From Sulfitobacter undariae (GTDB taxonomy: Bacteria > Pseudomonadota > Alphaproteobacteria > Rhodobacterales > Rhodobacteraceae): DNA of 64,000 bases. Location of the stretch: NCBI RefSeq assembly GCF_014196805.1, contig NZ_JACIEI010000001.1, forward strand, positions 372,001 through 436,000, read 5' to 3'. The notes beneath the pieces are model-generated. The model had not been told where the DNA came from, did not search any database, and saw only the letters and a program-made list of their open reading frames with translations. A program made the position numbers and the translations under genes. This document shows, one piece after another, positions 40,430-48,894 of this stretch (position 1 is the first letter of the stretch; the number at the start of each line of letters is the position of its first letter).

Positions 40430-43400
40430 ATGCCTGACCTGTCGGGGGTGCCCAAATTCACACCTCTGGAATTTGATCGCCCACAAGACCCGCGTAGCAT
40501 CGTGAATGCGATGGGGGAATACCACGCGATGTTGGATGCGATCCGCCATGGGCGGGTAAACGGGACGCTGGCCGCCTGTCCTGATGACCCCGTCGCGCGG
40601 GCCGAGCATTTGAAATCATTCGGCTATTTTGCAGATGCAGCCGTGGTCGGCACGTGCCTTTTGCCTGCCTCGGCGGTGCTTGCAACGCCACAGCGGAATC
40701 CCGCGTTAGAGCGGTTGGCCGATGCGCTTCAGACCCGTCAGACCAAGACTTTGGCGGCGGGCATTGATATGATCATGGCTGATCTGAAGGATTCCATAAA
40801 AACACCTCCTGCTGCGATTGATGACCATACACATGCCATTGTGTTTATGTATGAAAATCCGCGCACGCCAGATGCTGATGAGGTGGGTACAGACTGGCTT
40901 CGTGATGCGCAGGATCATCGTGCGGGGCTTTTGGCGGCGGAAACGGCTGTGGTCTTGGCCGAATATATCCGTCTGTTGGGCTATGATGCGCGTGCGCATA
41001 CGGGGGCCGACGCGGATGTTGATCTGAACCAGCTGGCTGTCGTGGCGGGGCTGGCGACAGTTGAGAAGGGGGGGCTGAGCCATCCCTATATCGGCACGCG
41101 ATTTGGGCTGGCGGCAATCACAACCCGTTTTGAAATTGCACCTGATCAACCGCTTGTGCCGATGCAGCAGCAACCGACCTCGGCTTTCGGGTTGAGGTGG
41201 CAGATTGGCGGCGGCTATGCGCGTAACGCCAGTAATGCGGTGCCTTTTGCCAAACGCCGATTTGTCGATGGGGCGCATCCGTTTGAAACGCTCAAACGGG
41301 TGGATAACCCGACCACCTATATTGACGCGCCGCGTGTGGCACGGGTGCCAAAACGTGCGGATCTGTTTGCGCGGGCGCAATTCGGGGATATGGGCAAACC
41401 TTTGCAAAAGGGCGCTGCGGGGGGACATTATGCCCGCAAGGCGGCCCCGTCGATGGCACAACGCCGTGCGCTGGGGGCGTTTGTGCTATTGCAAGACGGT
41501 GCGGCAGCGGACACGCGGGTACAACTGCCGCCGCAAGAGGCTGCTGATCTGGTCAAAGCGACATCCTATTGGTTGGGCTGTGATGCGGTGGGCATTTCGG
41601 CCTGTCCTGATTGGACGTGGTACAGCCATGATGCCCGCGGTGATGTGATTGATCCGCCCCATGATCAGGCGATCAGCATCATCATCGACCAAGGTTTTGA
41701 GACAATGGAGGGCGCCAGCGGCGATGATTGGATCAGCGTTGCGCAATCCATGCGCGCTTATCTGCGGTTTTCGTTGCTGGGCGGTGTGATCGCGCAGCAA
41801 ATCCGAAATCTGGGTTATAGCGCCAAAGCGCATACGGTGATGGATGGCGAAGTGCTGCAACCACCGTTGTTGCTGTTGGCTGGTTTGGGCGAGGTCAGCC
41901 GTATTGGCGAAGTGATCCTTAACCCTTTCCTTGGCCCGCGTCTGAAATCCGGGGTGGTGACCACTGATCTACCCATGACCCACGACAAGCCGATTGATTT
42001 CGGACTGCAAAAATTCTGCGAAGCCTGCAATAAATGCGCCCGTGAATGCCCCTCGGGGGCGATCACGGCGGGGCCGAAGCTGATGTTCAACGGCTATGAA
42101 ATTTGGAAATCCGACAGCCAAAAATGCGCGACTTACCGTATCACCACCGAGGGCGGGGCGATGTGTGGACGTTGCATGAAGACTTGCCCGTGGAACCTTG
42201 AAGGGCTGTTCGCCGAAAAACCGTTCCGTTGGGCGGCGATGAACATTCCCGCAGCGGCCCCTGTATTGGCCAAGCTGGATGATGCTTTGGGCAAAGGCAG
42301 TCTGAACCCCGTCAAAAAATGGTGGTGGGATTTGGAGTTGGATGAAAACGGCGGCTATCTCCCGGCCAAAGCGCCAGTGAATGCGCGGTCTTTGCAAAAA
42401 GACCTTGATCTGAAATATGAGGATCAGACACTGGCCGTTTATCCTGCCAATCTCGCACCGCATCCTTACCCTTATCCTTTCCCGATGGACCGCGAGGCAG
42501 GAATCGAGGCGTATCAGGCGATGATCACCGCCGATGAATACAAGCTGCATGTGAAAAACGGCACGGTGGATAGTGTTGCGCATGTCTATGCGGGGGCGAA
42601 GGACAGCCCTGTGATACAGGCCCAAGTCAGTAAGGTCGAAGTGATGGCAGATGGCATCACCAAATATGAATTCAGCGCGCTGGATGGCAGTGAGCTGCCT
42701 GAATGGCAAGCGGGCGCGCATCTGGATATCGTGGTCGCGCCTGAGTTTTTGCGCCAGTATTCCATGTCGGGTAATCCCGCTGATCGGAGCACTTATCAGA
42801 TCGCAGTTCTGCGTGAGGACGCAGGGCGGGGTGGGTCCAAGTTGATGCACCGGATATTTGCACAGGGACGGCGGGTGTTTATCTCAAAGCCGATCAACCA
42901 CTTCCCGTTGGATACACAGGCTACCCACTCCGTTCTGATGGGCGGCGGTATCGGGATCACGCCGATGATCGCCATGGCGCATGAATTACACGCCCAATCG
43001 CGCAGTTTTGAGCTGCATTATTCGGGCCGTTCGCGTGCGACCATGGGGTTCTTGGAGGAAATGGCATCTTTTGACTGGGCGCAGCATGTTACGTTGCACA
43101 TCACAGATGAAGGCACACGTGCTGACATGGCTGCGATCTTTGCGGGTCAGGCCGAGGGCACGCATATGTATACCTGCGGGGCCGAGTCCTACATGAACGC
43201 GGTGATGCAAGCCGCCAGTGCCGCAGGCCTGCCTGACGAGGCATTGCATCTGGAGTATTTCTCGGTTCCCGAGGTGCCGGATTACGTAAACCATGACTTC
43301 ACGCTGCGTCTGAAACGCTCTGGCCGTGATGTGTTCGTGCCTGCGGACCGCGTTGCAACGGATGTGCTGGCTGAAAACGGTGTGCATCTGGATGTGAAAT

Positions 43401-43558
43401 GCGCGGATGGGTTATGCGGCGTATGTAAATGCGGGCTGGTCGCAGGAGAGGTGGAGCACCGCGATTTTGTCTTGTCAAAAGCGCAGCGCGAAACCACGGT
43501 GATCTTGTGCCAATCACGTGCCGCACAAGAGGGCGGCGTGATCGAGGTTGATCTTTAA
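40430..43558 (+). CDS. Self-sufficient reductive dehalogenase (RdhA fused to FMN/NAD reductase and 2Fe-2S ferredoxin), BhbA-like
   Basis: This is a 1042-aa multidomain enzyme. Residues 1 to about 520 form the corrinoid-binding reductive-dehalogenase region and contain two similar halves (compare GLATVEKGGLSHPYIGTRFG with GLGEVSRIGEVILNPFLGPR), as described for NpRdhA, where one half is a B12-less duplicate. Two [4Fe-4S] sites follow: C530-x2-C533-x2-C536-x3-C540 and C566, C579, C582, C586. Then come an FMN domain (R775-Q-Y-S), an NAD motif GGGIGITP (838-845) and a plant-type [2Fe-2S] site (C991, C996, C999, C1027). There is no Tat signal and no RdhB anchor, so it is cytosolic and catabolic rather than respiratory. 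The start is uncertain: ATG 40430 fits the family N-terminus, but the frame is open to GTG 40343. Confidence 0.92.
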   Translation: MPDLSGVPKFTPLEFDRPQDPRSIVNAMGEYHAMLDAIRHGRVNGTLAACPDDPVARAEHLKSFGYFADAAVVGTCLLPASAVLATPQRNPALERLADALQTRQTKTLAAGIDMIMADLKDSIKTPPAAIDDHTHAIVFMYENPRTPDADEVGTDWLRDAQDHRAGLLAAETAVVLAEYIRLLGYDARAHTGADADVDLNQLAVVAGLATVEKGGLSHPYIGTRFGLAAITTRFEIAPDQPLVPMQQQPTSAFGLRWQIGGGYARNASNAVPFAKRRFVDGAHPFETLKRVDNPTTYIDAPRVARVPKRADLFARAQFGDMGKPLQKGAAGGHYARKAAPSMAQRRALGAFVLLQDGAAADTRVQLPPQEAADLVKATSYWLGCDAVGISACPDWTWYSHDARGDVIDPPHDQAISIIIDQGFETMEGASGDDWISVAQSMRAYLRFSLLGGVIAQQIRNLGYSAKAHTVMDGEVLQPPLLLLAGLGEVSRIGEVILNPFLGPRLKSGVVTTDLPMTHDKPIDFGLQKFCEACNKCARECPSGAITAGPKLMFNGYEIWKSDSQKCATYRITTEGGAMCGRCMKTCPWNLEGLFAEKPFRWAAMNIPAAAPVLAKLDDALGKGSLNPVKKWWWDLELDENGGYLPAKAPVNARSLQKDLDLKYEDQTLAVYPANLAPHPYPYPFPMDREAGIEAYQAMITADEYKLHVKNGTVDSVAHVYAGAKDSPVIQAQVSKVEVMADGITKYEFSALDGSELPEWQAGAHLDIVVAPEFLRQYSMSGNPADRSTYQIAVLREDAGRGGSKLMHRIFAQGRRVFISKPINHFPLDTQATHSVLMGGGIGITPMIAMAHELHAQSRSFELHYSGRSRATMGFLEEMASFDWAQHVTLHITDEGTRADMAAIFAGQAEGTHMYTCGAESYMNAVMQAASAAGLPDEALHLEYFSVPEVPDYVNHDFTLRLKRSGRDVFVPADRVATDVLAENGVHLDVKCADGLCGVCKCGLVAGEVEHRDFVLSKAQRETTVILCQSRAAQEGGVIEVDL

Positions 43559-43561
43559 CGG

Positions 43562-44614
43562 CTAGTCATAGCCCGTCATCTCTAGATATCCCACGCCTGT
43601 GCGGTTGCCACTGATCTGCACAGGCCCTTCCCAGTACGGGATAGACATGTCCATCCACGCTTGCGGGTTCAGGGCCTCGACGGTGATATCCACATCGTAA
43701 TCCGGCACGCGCACTTGCCAACGTGTCGGCACGTCACGCCCGCCCACATCTGATACCTCCAACACGGTGGCGTCAAAGCTGCCATCTGGCAGGGCGGTTG
43801 TATCACCTTCGGCGGTGATCCATGTGCCAGAGGTGTAATAGCTGTCATCGGCTTGGCGCAGGCGAAACCCCATCAGTTTTTCGCCCCCGTCAAACGAGAT
43901 TGAAAACCAGTCCCAGCCCGTCTGATCAGACGCCAAAGGCTGTGATGACCATTCGCGGTCCAGCCATGCGGAGCCTGTTACAGCAACCTCACCTTGCGGC
44001 AAGGTTAACGTACCGCTTAGCGCGTATGAGGGTTGGGAATAGTAATAGCTGGCCTGTCCCTGTTGGGATTTGACGGAATACCCATCCTGTCCATGAAGGA
44101 TCAGCGGGCCTTGGGCCTCTAGGGTCACATCATAGGAAAATTGGGTCCCTGCCGCACGCAATTGCAGCGTATCAACCGTATCGCCGCGCATGTGCCATTC
44201 ATCTATCCACGCTTCAAACGGTGCAGCAATGACGCCTGCTTGGCCTGTGCCGCCTCGCGCCAACCGTTCAGAGGTGTAATGCGCTTCAGGTGTTGTCACA
44301 GCGGCATTGCCCAGCCAGATTTGCGGACTATCCCAGCCTTGGGTCGCGAAAGGCGCCAGCGCCGAGCGGAACAGCGTCCATTGCAATCCGTAAGCTGTGC
44401 CATCTGGTCCGGTCATATTGGCGGTCACATACCACCATTCAATCCGGTAGTCAGGGTGCGGCCCATGATCAGCGGGGAAGCTAAGCGGGGTGCCAAGGCT
44501 GGGGGTCGCAAAACCTTGGGCCTCGCTGCCCATACCAGCAAAGCCTTGGGCCAAGGCGACGACAGGCGCGGTCAGAGAGAGCGCAAGGGCGAACAGAAAC
44601 GATTTAACGGCCAT
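43562..44614 (-). CDS. AttH/CrtC-like lipocalin-fold protein (secreted)
   Basis: This is a 350-aa protein with a signal peptide (VALAQ). The family signature is DYRIEWWYVTANM (about residue 55), with GTAYGLQWTLFRSAL and the later SAWLDREWSSQPLASDQTGW and WFSISFDGGEKLMGFRLRQ. The fold is that of hydroxyneurosporene synthase/AttH. Despite the name, members outside carotenoid clusters are thought to bind lipids or hydrophobic compounds. It overlaps the FtsX-like permease gene by 11 nt, forming an AttEFGH-type operon. It converges on the reductive dehalogenase with a 3-bp gap. Confidence 0.88.
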   Translation of the reverse strand: MAVKSFLFALALSLTAPVVALAQGFAGMGSEAQGFATPSLGTPLSFPADHGPHPDYRIEWWYVTANMTGPDGTAYGLQWTLFRSALAPFATQGWDSPQIWLGNAAVTTPEAHYTSERLARGGTGQAGVIAAPFEAWIDEWHMRGDTVDTLQLRAAGTQFSYDVTLEAQGPLILHGQDGYSVKSQQGQASYYYSQPSYALSGTLTLPQGEVAVTGSAWLDREWSSQPLASDQTGWDWFSISFDGGEKLMGFRLRQADDSYYTSGTWITAEGDTTALPDGSFDATVLEVSDVGGRDVPTRWQVRVPDYDVDITVEALNPQAWMDMSIPYWEGPVQISGNRTGVGYLEMTGYD

Positions 44615-46988
44615 TGGCGAACACCTTTAACAAGTCCGCAGGCGGCGTATGTGCCAGCCTGCGGGCGGGCCATGCGGCAGCCAAAACAGCGGCGACCAGC
44701 GCAAACAGCCCCAACACCGCATAGTCACGCGGAAACACATACATCGGTAGACGCCAGCCAAAGGCTTCAACGTTGACCACCGCCAGCAACACCCAGGCCA
44801 AGGCCAAACCCAGCGGCAGGGCCAGAAGCGCGGTGAGCACCGCCAGCACAACCGCACGGATCAGCTCCAATTGTCCCAACCGCCGCCGTGTCAGCCCCAA
44901 GGCCCACGCAGGGGCCAGTTGCGGCACCCGCATGGCGGCAAGGGTGAGCAGGCTCATAAATATCGCGAACCCCGCGACGCTGAGCGTGAGGATATTCAGT
45001 GCTGCAGTCACGGTAAACGTGCGCTCAAACACAGATAGGGAAAAGGCCTTGATCTGCGCCTGATCGGTGATGCTCTGGTCAGATAGGCCAAAATCACGGA
45101 TTAGCGCATCGCGTAGACCTTGGGGGTCATCCGTGCGCAGACCAAACTGTGTGGATTGCGCCGTGGGATGAAGGGCATTGAACAGGTCTTCTGAAACCAT
45201 CGCCTGTCCCATTGGGTTGCCATAATCGCCAAACACGCCTGCAATCGGCAGGACAACATCCGTCGCAAGGGCCAGATCATCGCCTACCCATAGCCCTGCG
45301 CGCCGCGCCAATTGTTCGTTGACCAGCACAGCCTCACCCGCCGCGACACGGTCCCAAACCTGCGGCGCCTCTGCCAAAAACTGCCAGTTCTCGCGGTAGG
45401 TGCGCCCGATGCGTGCGCTGTAAATCTCGGCTGGCAGGCCTGCCAACTCGGTCTCAACATAAAGACGCGGTAAGATTTCGGAAGTGCGCGGGGCGACAAA
45501 CTCTTCCAACGCGGTAGCCTGCGCAGCGTTTTCAGTGCTGACATAAAGCTCGGATGCTAACCGTTGATCCAGAAAACCCGTGAAGGTCAGGCGGAAACTG
45601 GACACCATCGTGGACACCCCCACATTCGCCGCCATCGCCAGCAACAACGCCATCAAGGCAAGGCTGAGGCCCGGAAGCTGTTGGCGTGTATCGGCCCAGA
45701 ACCACTGCGCGGTGACGCCTTTGGCAAAACGCTGTGCCATGCGGAGGGTAACATCCAATACCAAAGGCAGCGCCAGCGCGGCACCGATCAAAAGACAGGC
45801 TAATAGGCCAAAGCCCATGATCAGGCCTTCACCAAAAACAGCCAGCAGCCCAGCAATCAGCAGTAAGCCCAGACTAACCATAACCTGTATGCGTCGCGCA
45901 TTGCCACGTGCGGTGGCCCACGCGCGGGGCTGGGCGCTGGCCAGCAGCGGCATCCGCGCCACCGACAGCAGCGCGCCAGTGGCCGCGATACCGGTGCCCA
46001 GAACCGAGATCCCCATGCCAGACAGCCACCAAGACGGGCGCAACTGCAATGTGCCTGATACCTGTGCGCCATAGAGCCCTTTGAGGGTCGCGGCCACATC
46101 TGGCAGCAGGCTGGCAGCAACCAGATACCCCAGACAGACACCGATTAACCCGCCAATCAGGGCAAAGACCATTAGTTCGGACGCCATCAGCATAACCAAA
46201 CGGCGCAGGGGCATTCCCAAGGCACGCAAAGTGCGGATCATCGTGCGCCGCTGTTCAAAGGCAAGGCCGATGGCCCCATGTACGATGAAAATCCCCACAG
46301 CAAAGCTAAGCAATCCAAAGGCGGTAAGGTTGAGGTGAAAACTGTCGGTCAGGCGCCCCACGTCTGATCCGCCCTGCGCTGCGCGGCGGGTGAGGTCAGG
46401 GGCGATCTGCGCCAGAGGCGGCTGACCTAAAGGTTGATCAGGCGACACGATCAAGCGGCTGAGTTGCCCTTGGCCGTTCAGCAGGCGCTGGGCTACAAAA
46501 ATGTCGGTAATGGCCGTGTCTGGCGCGGTGGCAGGCGCGATCACGATAGGGGCGTCGATCAAGGTTTGCAGTTTGGCTGCGGTGGCCGCATTGGCAAAAA
46601 CAGGTTGCTCGGCCAAAAATTGCGGCAGGTCCATACCGCCATTACCCACTGGCCCCAAGCCCCCGGGTGCAGTGAGCGGATCAATCCCCACCAAACGCAC
46701 GCCAGCGATTTGGCCCTCAACGACAGGGCCCACTATCCATCCAGCACGGCGCAGGGCGATGAAGGTTCCCTCGGGAATGGTGTCACCTGCGGTGGGCAAC
46801 AGTTGGTCATACTGGCCTTCGCCCAATGTTGCGGCGGCTGTGTCATAGCTTGCACGGGCCTCGGAATTTACGGCCTGAACCCCAGACCAAAGCGCCGTCG
46901 CCAAAGCAAGGCCAGCGATCAATGTGAACAGTTGCAACGGGTTTCGCCGCCAATGTGACCAGAGTGCCGCCAGTGTTGCGGCAGTCAT
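44604..46988 (-). CDS. FtsX-family ABC transporter permease (AttFG-like, 794 aa)
   Basis: This is a large permease with two FtsX-type halves: an N-terminal transmembrane helix (LFTLIAGLALATALWSGVQA), a periplasmic domain, then TM groups around GLLSFAVGIFIVHGAIGLAF with EQRRTMIRTLRALGMPLRRL and, in the second half, FAIFMSLLTLAAMRVPQLAP with ALGLTRRRLGQLELIRAVVL. The topology fits MacB/Lol-type exporters that move lipids or extract proteins from the inner membrane. In Agrobacterium the corresponding permease is encoded by two genes (attF, attG). The start overlaps the ATPase stop by 4 nt. Confidence 0.88.
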   Translation of the reverse strand: MTAATLAALWSHWRRNPLQLFTLIAGLALATALWSGVQAVNSEARASYDTAAATLGEGQYDQLLPTAGDTIPEGTFIALRRAGWIVGPVVEGQIAGVRLVGIDPLTAPGGLGPVGNGGMDLPQFLAEQPVFANAATAAKLQTLIDAPIVIAPATAPDTAITDIFVAQRLLNGQGQLSRLIVSPDQPLGQPPLAQIAPDLTRRAAQGGSDVGRLTDSFHLNLTAFGLLSFAVGIFIVHGAIGLAFEQRRTMIRTLRALGMPLRRLVMLMASELMVFALIGGLIGVCLGYLVAASLLPDVAATLKGLYGAQVSGTLQLRPSWWLSGMGISVLGTGIAATGALLSVARMPLLASAQPRAWATARGNARRIQVMVSLGLLLIAGLLAVFGEGLIMGFGLLACLLIGAALALPLVLDVTLRMAQRFAKGVTAQWFWADTRQQLPGLSLALMALLLAMAANVGVSTMVSSFRLTFTGFLDQRLASELYVSTENAAQATALEEFVAPRTSEILPRLYVETELAGLPAEIYSARIGRTYRENWQFLAEAPQVWDRVAAGEAVLVNEQLARRAGLWVGDDLALATDVVLPIAGVFGDYGNPMGQAMVSEDLFNALHPTAQSTQFGLRTDDPQGLRDALIRDFGLSDQSITDQAQIKAFSLSVFERTFTVTAALNILTLSVAGFAIFMSLLTLAAMRVPQLAPAWALGLTRRRLGQLELIRAVVLAVLTALLALPLGLALAWVLLAVVNVEAFGWRLPMYVFPRDYAVLGLFALVAAVLAAAWPARRLAHTPPADLLKVFANGR

Positions 46989-47641
46989 GCCAGTTGGCCT
47001 TGACGCAAGTGCAGTTGCCGCCCCATCTGTCCGGCCAGACGTGGAGAATGGGTGACCATCACCAATGCAGATCCCGTTTGACTGACCAATGACAGCATCT
47101 GTGCCATGACCTCGGCGGCGGTTTCTTCGTCCAGATTTCCTGTGGGTTCATCCGCAAGGATCAACCGTGGTTTGGCGGCAAGCGCGCGGGCAATGGCAAC
47201 CCGTTGCTGTTGCCCACCAGAGAGCTGTTCAGGATATTTATGCAGGTGATCTGCCAGCCCCAAAGAGGTCGCCAATGCGGTGGCCTCCTGCCGATCATAG
47301 ACACCCGCAAGCCGCGCTTGGAACGCGATGTTGGCCGTGACATCCAGAGACGGGATCAGGTTGAACTGTTGAAAAATGATCCCGACACTCGCGCGCCGAA
47401 CAGCGGCCCGACCCGCATCATCCATCTGTGCGATGTCGTGCCCGTCCAGAAAAATTGTGCCAGCATCCGCTGTATCCAACCCGCCGATCAAGTGCAAAAG
47501 CGTGCTTTTGCCAGAGCCACTTTCACCGGTCAGCGCCAGCGTTTCACCCGTGGCGACATCCATGTCTATGCCGCGTAAAACAGGCACAGAACCTTCAGCG
47601 CCAGCATAAGATTTCTCAAGGGACTTAACGCTTAACAACAT
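46985..47641 (-). CDS. LolD/MacB-type ABC transporter ATPase
   Basis: This is a 218-aa ATPase from ATG 47641 (GGAG six bases upstream). The Walker A is [18 protein letters not shown], the Q-loop [20 protein letters not shown], the signature [15 protein letters not shown], the Walker [15 protein letters not shown], and the H-loop [11 protein letters not shown]. All are LolD-type. It is the first gene of the ATPase/permease/lipocalin operon; an AT-rich 270-bp gap upstream presumably holds the promoter. Confidence 0.92.
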   Translation of the reverse strand: MLLSVKSLEKSYAGAEGSVPVLRGIDMDVATGETLALTGESGSGKSTLLHLIGGLDTADAGTIFLDGHDIAQMDDAGRAAVRRASVGIIFQQFNLIPSLDVTANIAFQARLAGVYDRQEATALATSLGLADHLHKYPEQLSGGQQQRVAIARALAAKPRLILADEPTGNLDEETAAEVMAQMLSLVSQTGSALVMVTHSPRLAGQMGRQLHLRQGQLA

Positions 47642-47864
47642 ACTCTTCTCCGTGGCTGATTGCAAAATAGCGCAGAATACTGCGGAGAGCAGTAGCTATT
47701 GTGGAGTAAAGGCTAAATGTCGCGGCGTTGATGTGAAGGTAGTTGTTAATCTTTTGTTATCAGCTCACTAAGGGGTGTTGTTTGTGTTTTGAGGTCATGT
47801 GGATGTTTTGGGTTAGATTTGGCGTTTAATGTGTTGAAATTATTATTTAAAGGATAATTTTTTT

Positions 47865-47895
47865 GGGTCTATCCACATCCTGTGCAAATAGACCC
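47865..47895. repeat. Hairpin-forming inverted repeat after the uronate dehydrogenase gene
   Basis: GGGTCTAT (47865-47872) and ATAGACCC (47888-47895) form an 8-bp perfect stem with a 15-nt loop. A T-run precedes it on the + strand, so as a - strand structure it is followed by A residues and is not a classic terminator. Confidence 0.4.
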
Positions 47896-47914
47896 CTGAT
47901 GTCTTAAAACTAGG

Positions 47915-48763
47915 TCAGCTCTTTTTCGTATCATCCACCACGTTCATGCCCGCCAGCCCAGAATTGCCAAGCTCAACCCCTGCGAAAGGTCCACCATGGC
48001 GTGCGTGGTTGGGGTCTTGTGGGTCCATTGGCGGCTCCGCTGCCAGAACTTCCTCGGCGAATTGTTCTGCGTTATCTTTGGGGCGGTAACCGATGAAGCT
48101 GGCCTTGGCGTTGTCCACAGGTGCGCGGTCATTATTGCTGACGCCATAGATGATGGCAAAGCCGGTCACAGGCGTTTCAATGCAGCGGGTGACAAGCTGG
48201 ATCAGATCATCATAGCTGAGCCACGATCCAAGGGCGCGGGCATTATTGACTTGGGCGCAAGACAGGATACGCATATGCACGCTTTCCAAACCGCGCTTTT
48301 CCCAATACATCCGACCCAAATCTTCGGTGAAACACTTGGCGAGGCCATAGAATGTATCGGGGCGGTGGGCGACGTCTGTGCCGATGAATTCATTTTTCGG
48401 GTACATGCCGACAGCGTGAATAGATGATCCATAAACAACGCGCCGCACACCGTGCCGCGATGCAGCCTCCCAGACATTGTAGGAACCGACGAAATTTGGC
48501 CCAAGCAGTTGTTCAAACGGGCCTTCGTCCACAAAAGCCCCCATATGCACAACCATCTCTGCGCCTTCAATCACGGCATTCATCGCGTCGAAATCTGCCA
48601 AATCGGCCTGCACATAGCTCTCACCTGCATAAAGCGTTCCAGGTTGCTCTTTGATATCGGTTGAGACCAATTCATCGCATAACGCTGCAAGCGGTTCGCG
48701 CAAATAGGAGCCTAGACGGCCAGCGGCACCTGTGAGGACGATTTTTGATAGCGTTTTGGGCAT
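47915..48763 (-). CDS. udh: NAD-dependent uronate dehydrogenase-like epimerase/dehydratase
   Basis: This is a 282-aa extended SDR. The NAD motif is LTGAAGRLGSYLREPL (GxxGxxG) and the catalytic Ser and Tyr-x3-Lys lie in VVYGSSIHAVGMYP and DTFYGLAKCFTEDL. The text SWLSYDDLIQLVTRCIETP and IIYGVSNNDRAPVDNAKASF is typical of hexuronate (galacturonate/glucuronate) dehydrogenases, which make the aldaric lactone. No other uronate genes are adjacent; the hydantoinase cluster upstream is on the same strand 131 bp away. Confidence 0.8.
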   Translation of the reverse strand: MPKTLSKIVLTGAAGRLGSYLREPLAALCDELVSTDIKEQPGTLYAGESYVQADLADFDAMNAVIEGAEMVVHMGAFVDEGPFEQLLGPNFVGSYNVWEAASRHGVRRVVYGSSIHAVGMYPKNEFIGTDVAHRPDTFYGLAKCFTEDLGRMYWEKRGLESVHMRILSCAQVNNARALGSWLSYDDLIQLVTRCIETPVTGFAIIYGVSNNDRAPVDNAKASFIGYRPKDNAEQFAEEVLAAEPPMDPQDPNHARHGGPFAGVELGNSGLAGMNVVDDTKKS

Positions 48764-48894
48764 GTTGTAGGCCTTTCTTTAGTTTGCTGGGTACAGCTTG
48801 GTCATCTTCTTACGGGTATCTGAAGCAGGCACAGGGCGCGATACGTCAGCTTGAAATTCGGGGTTTCGACCTGATTAAATGGTCTTGTATTACC

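Noticed and set aside
48764-48894. Protein-like text (QAQGAIRQLEIRGFDL) in the gap between udh and hyuB
   Set aside because: It looks vaguely like a regulator fragment but has no start or ribosome site and is too short to assign; probably chance.
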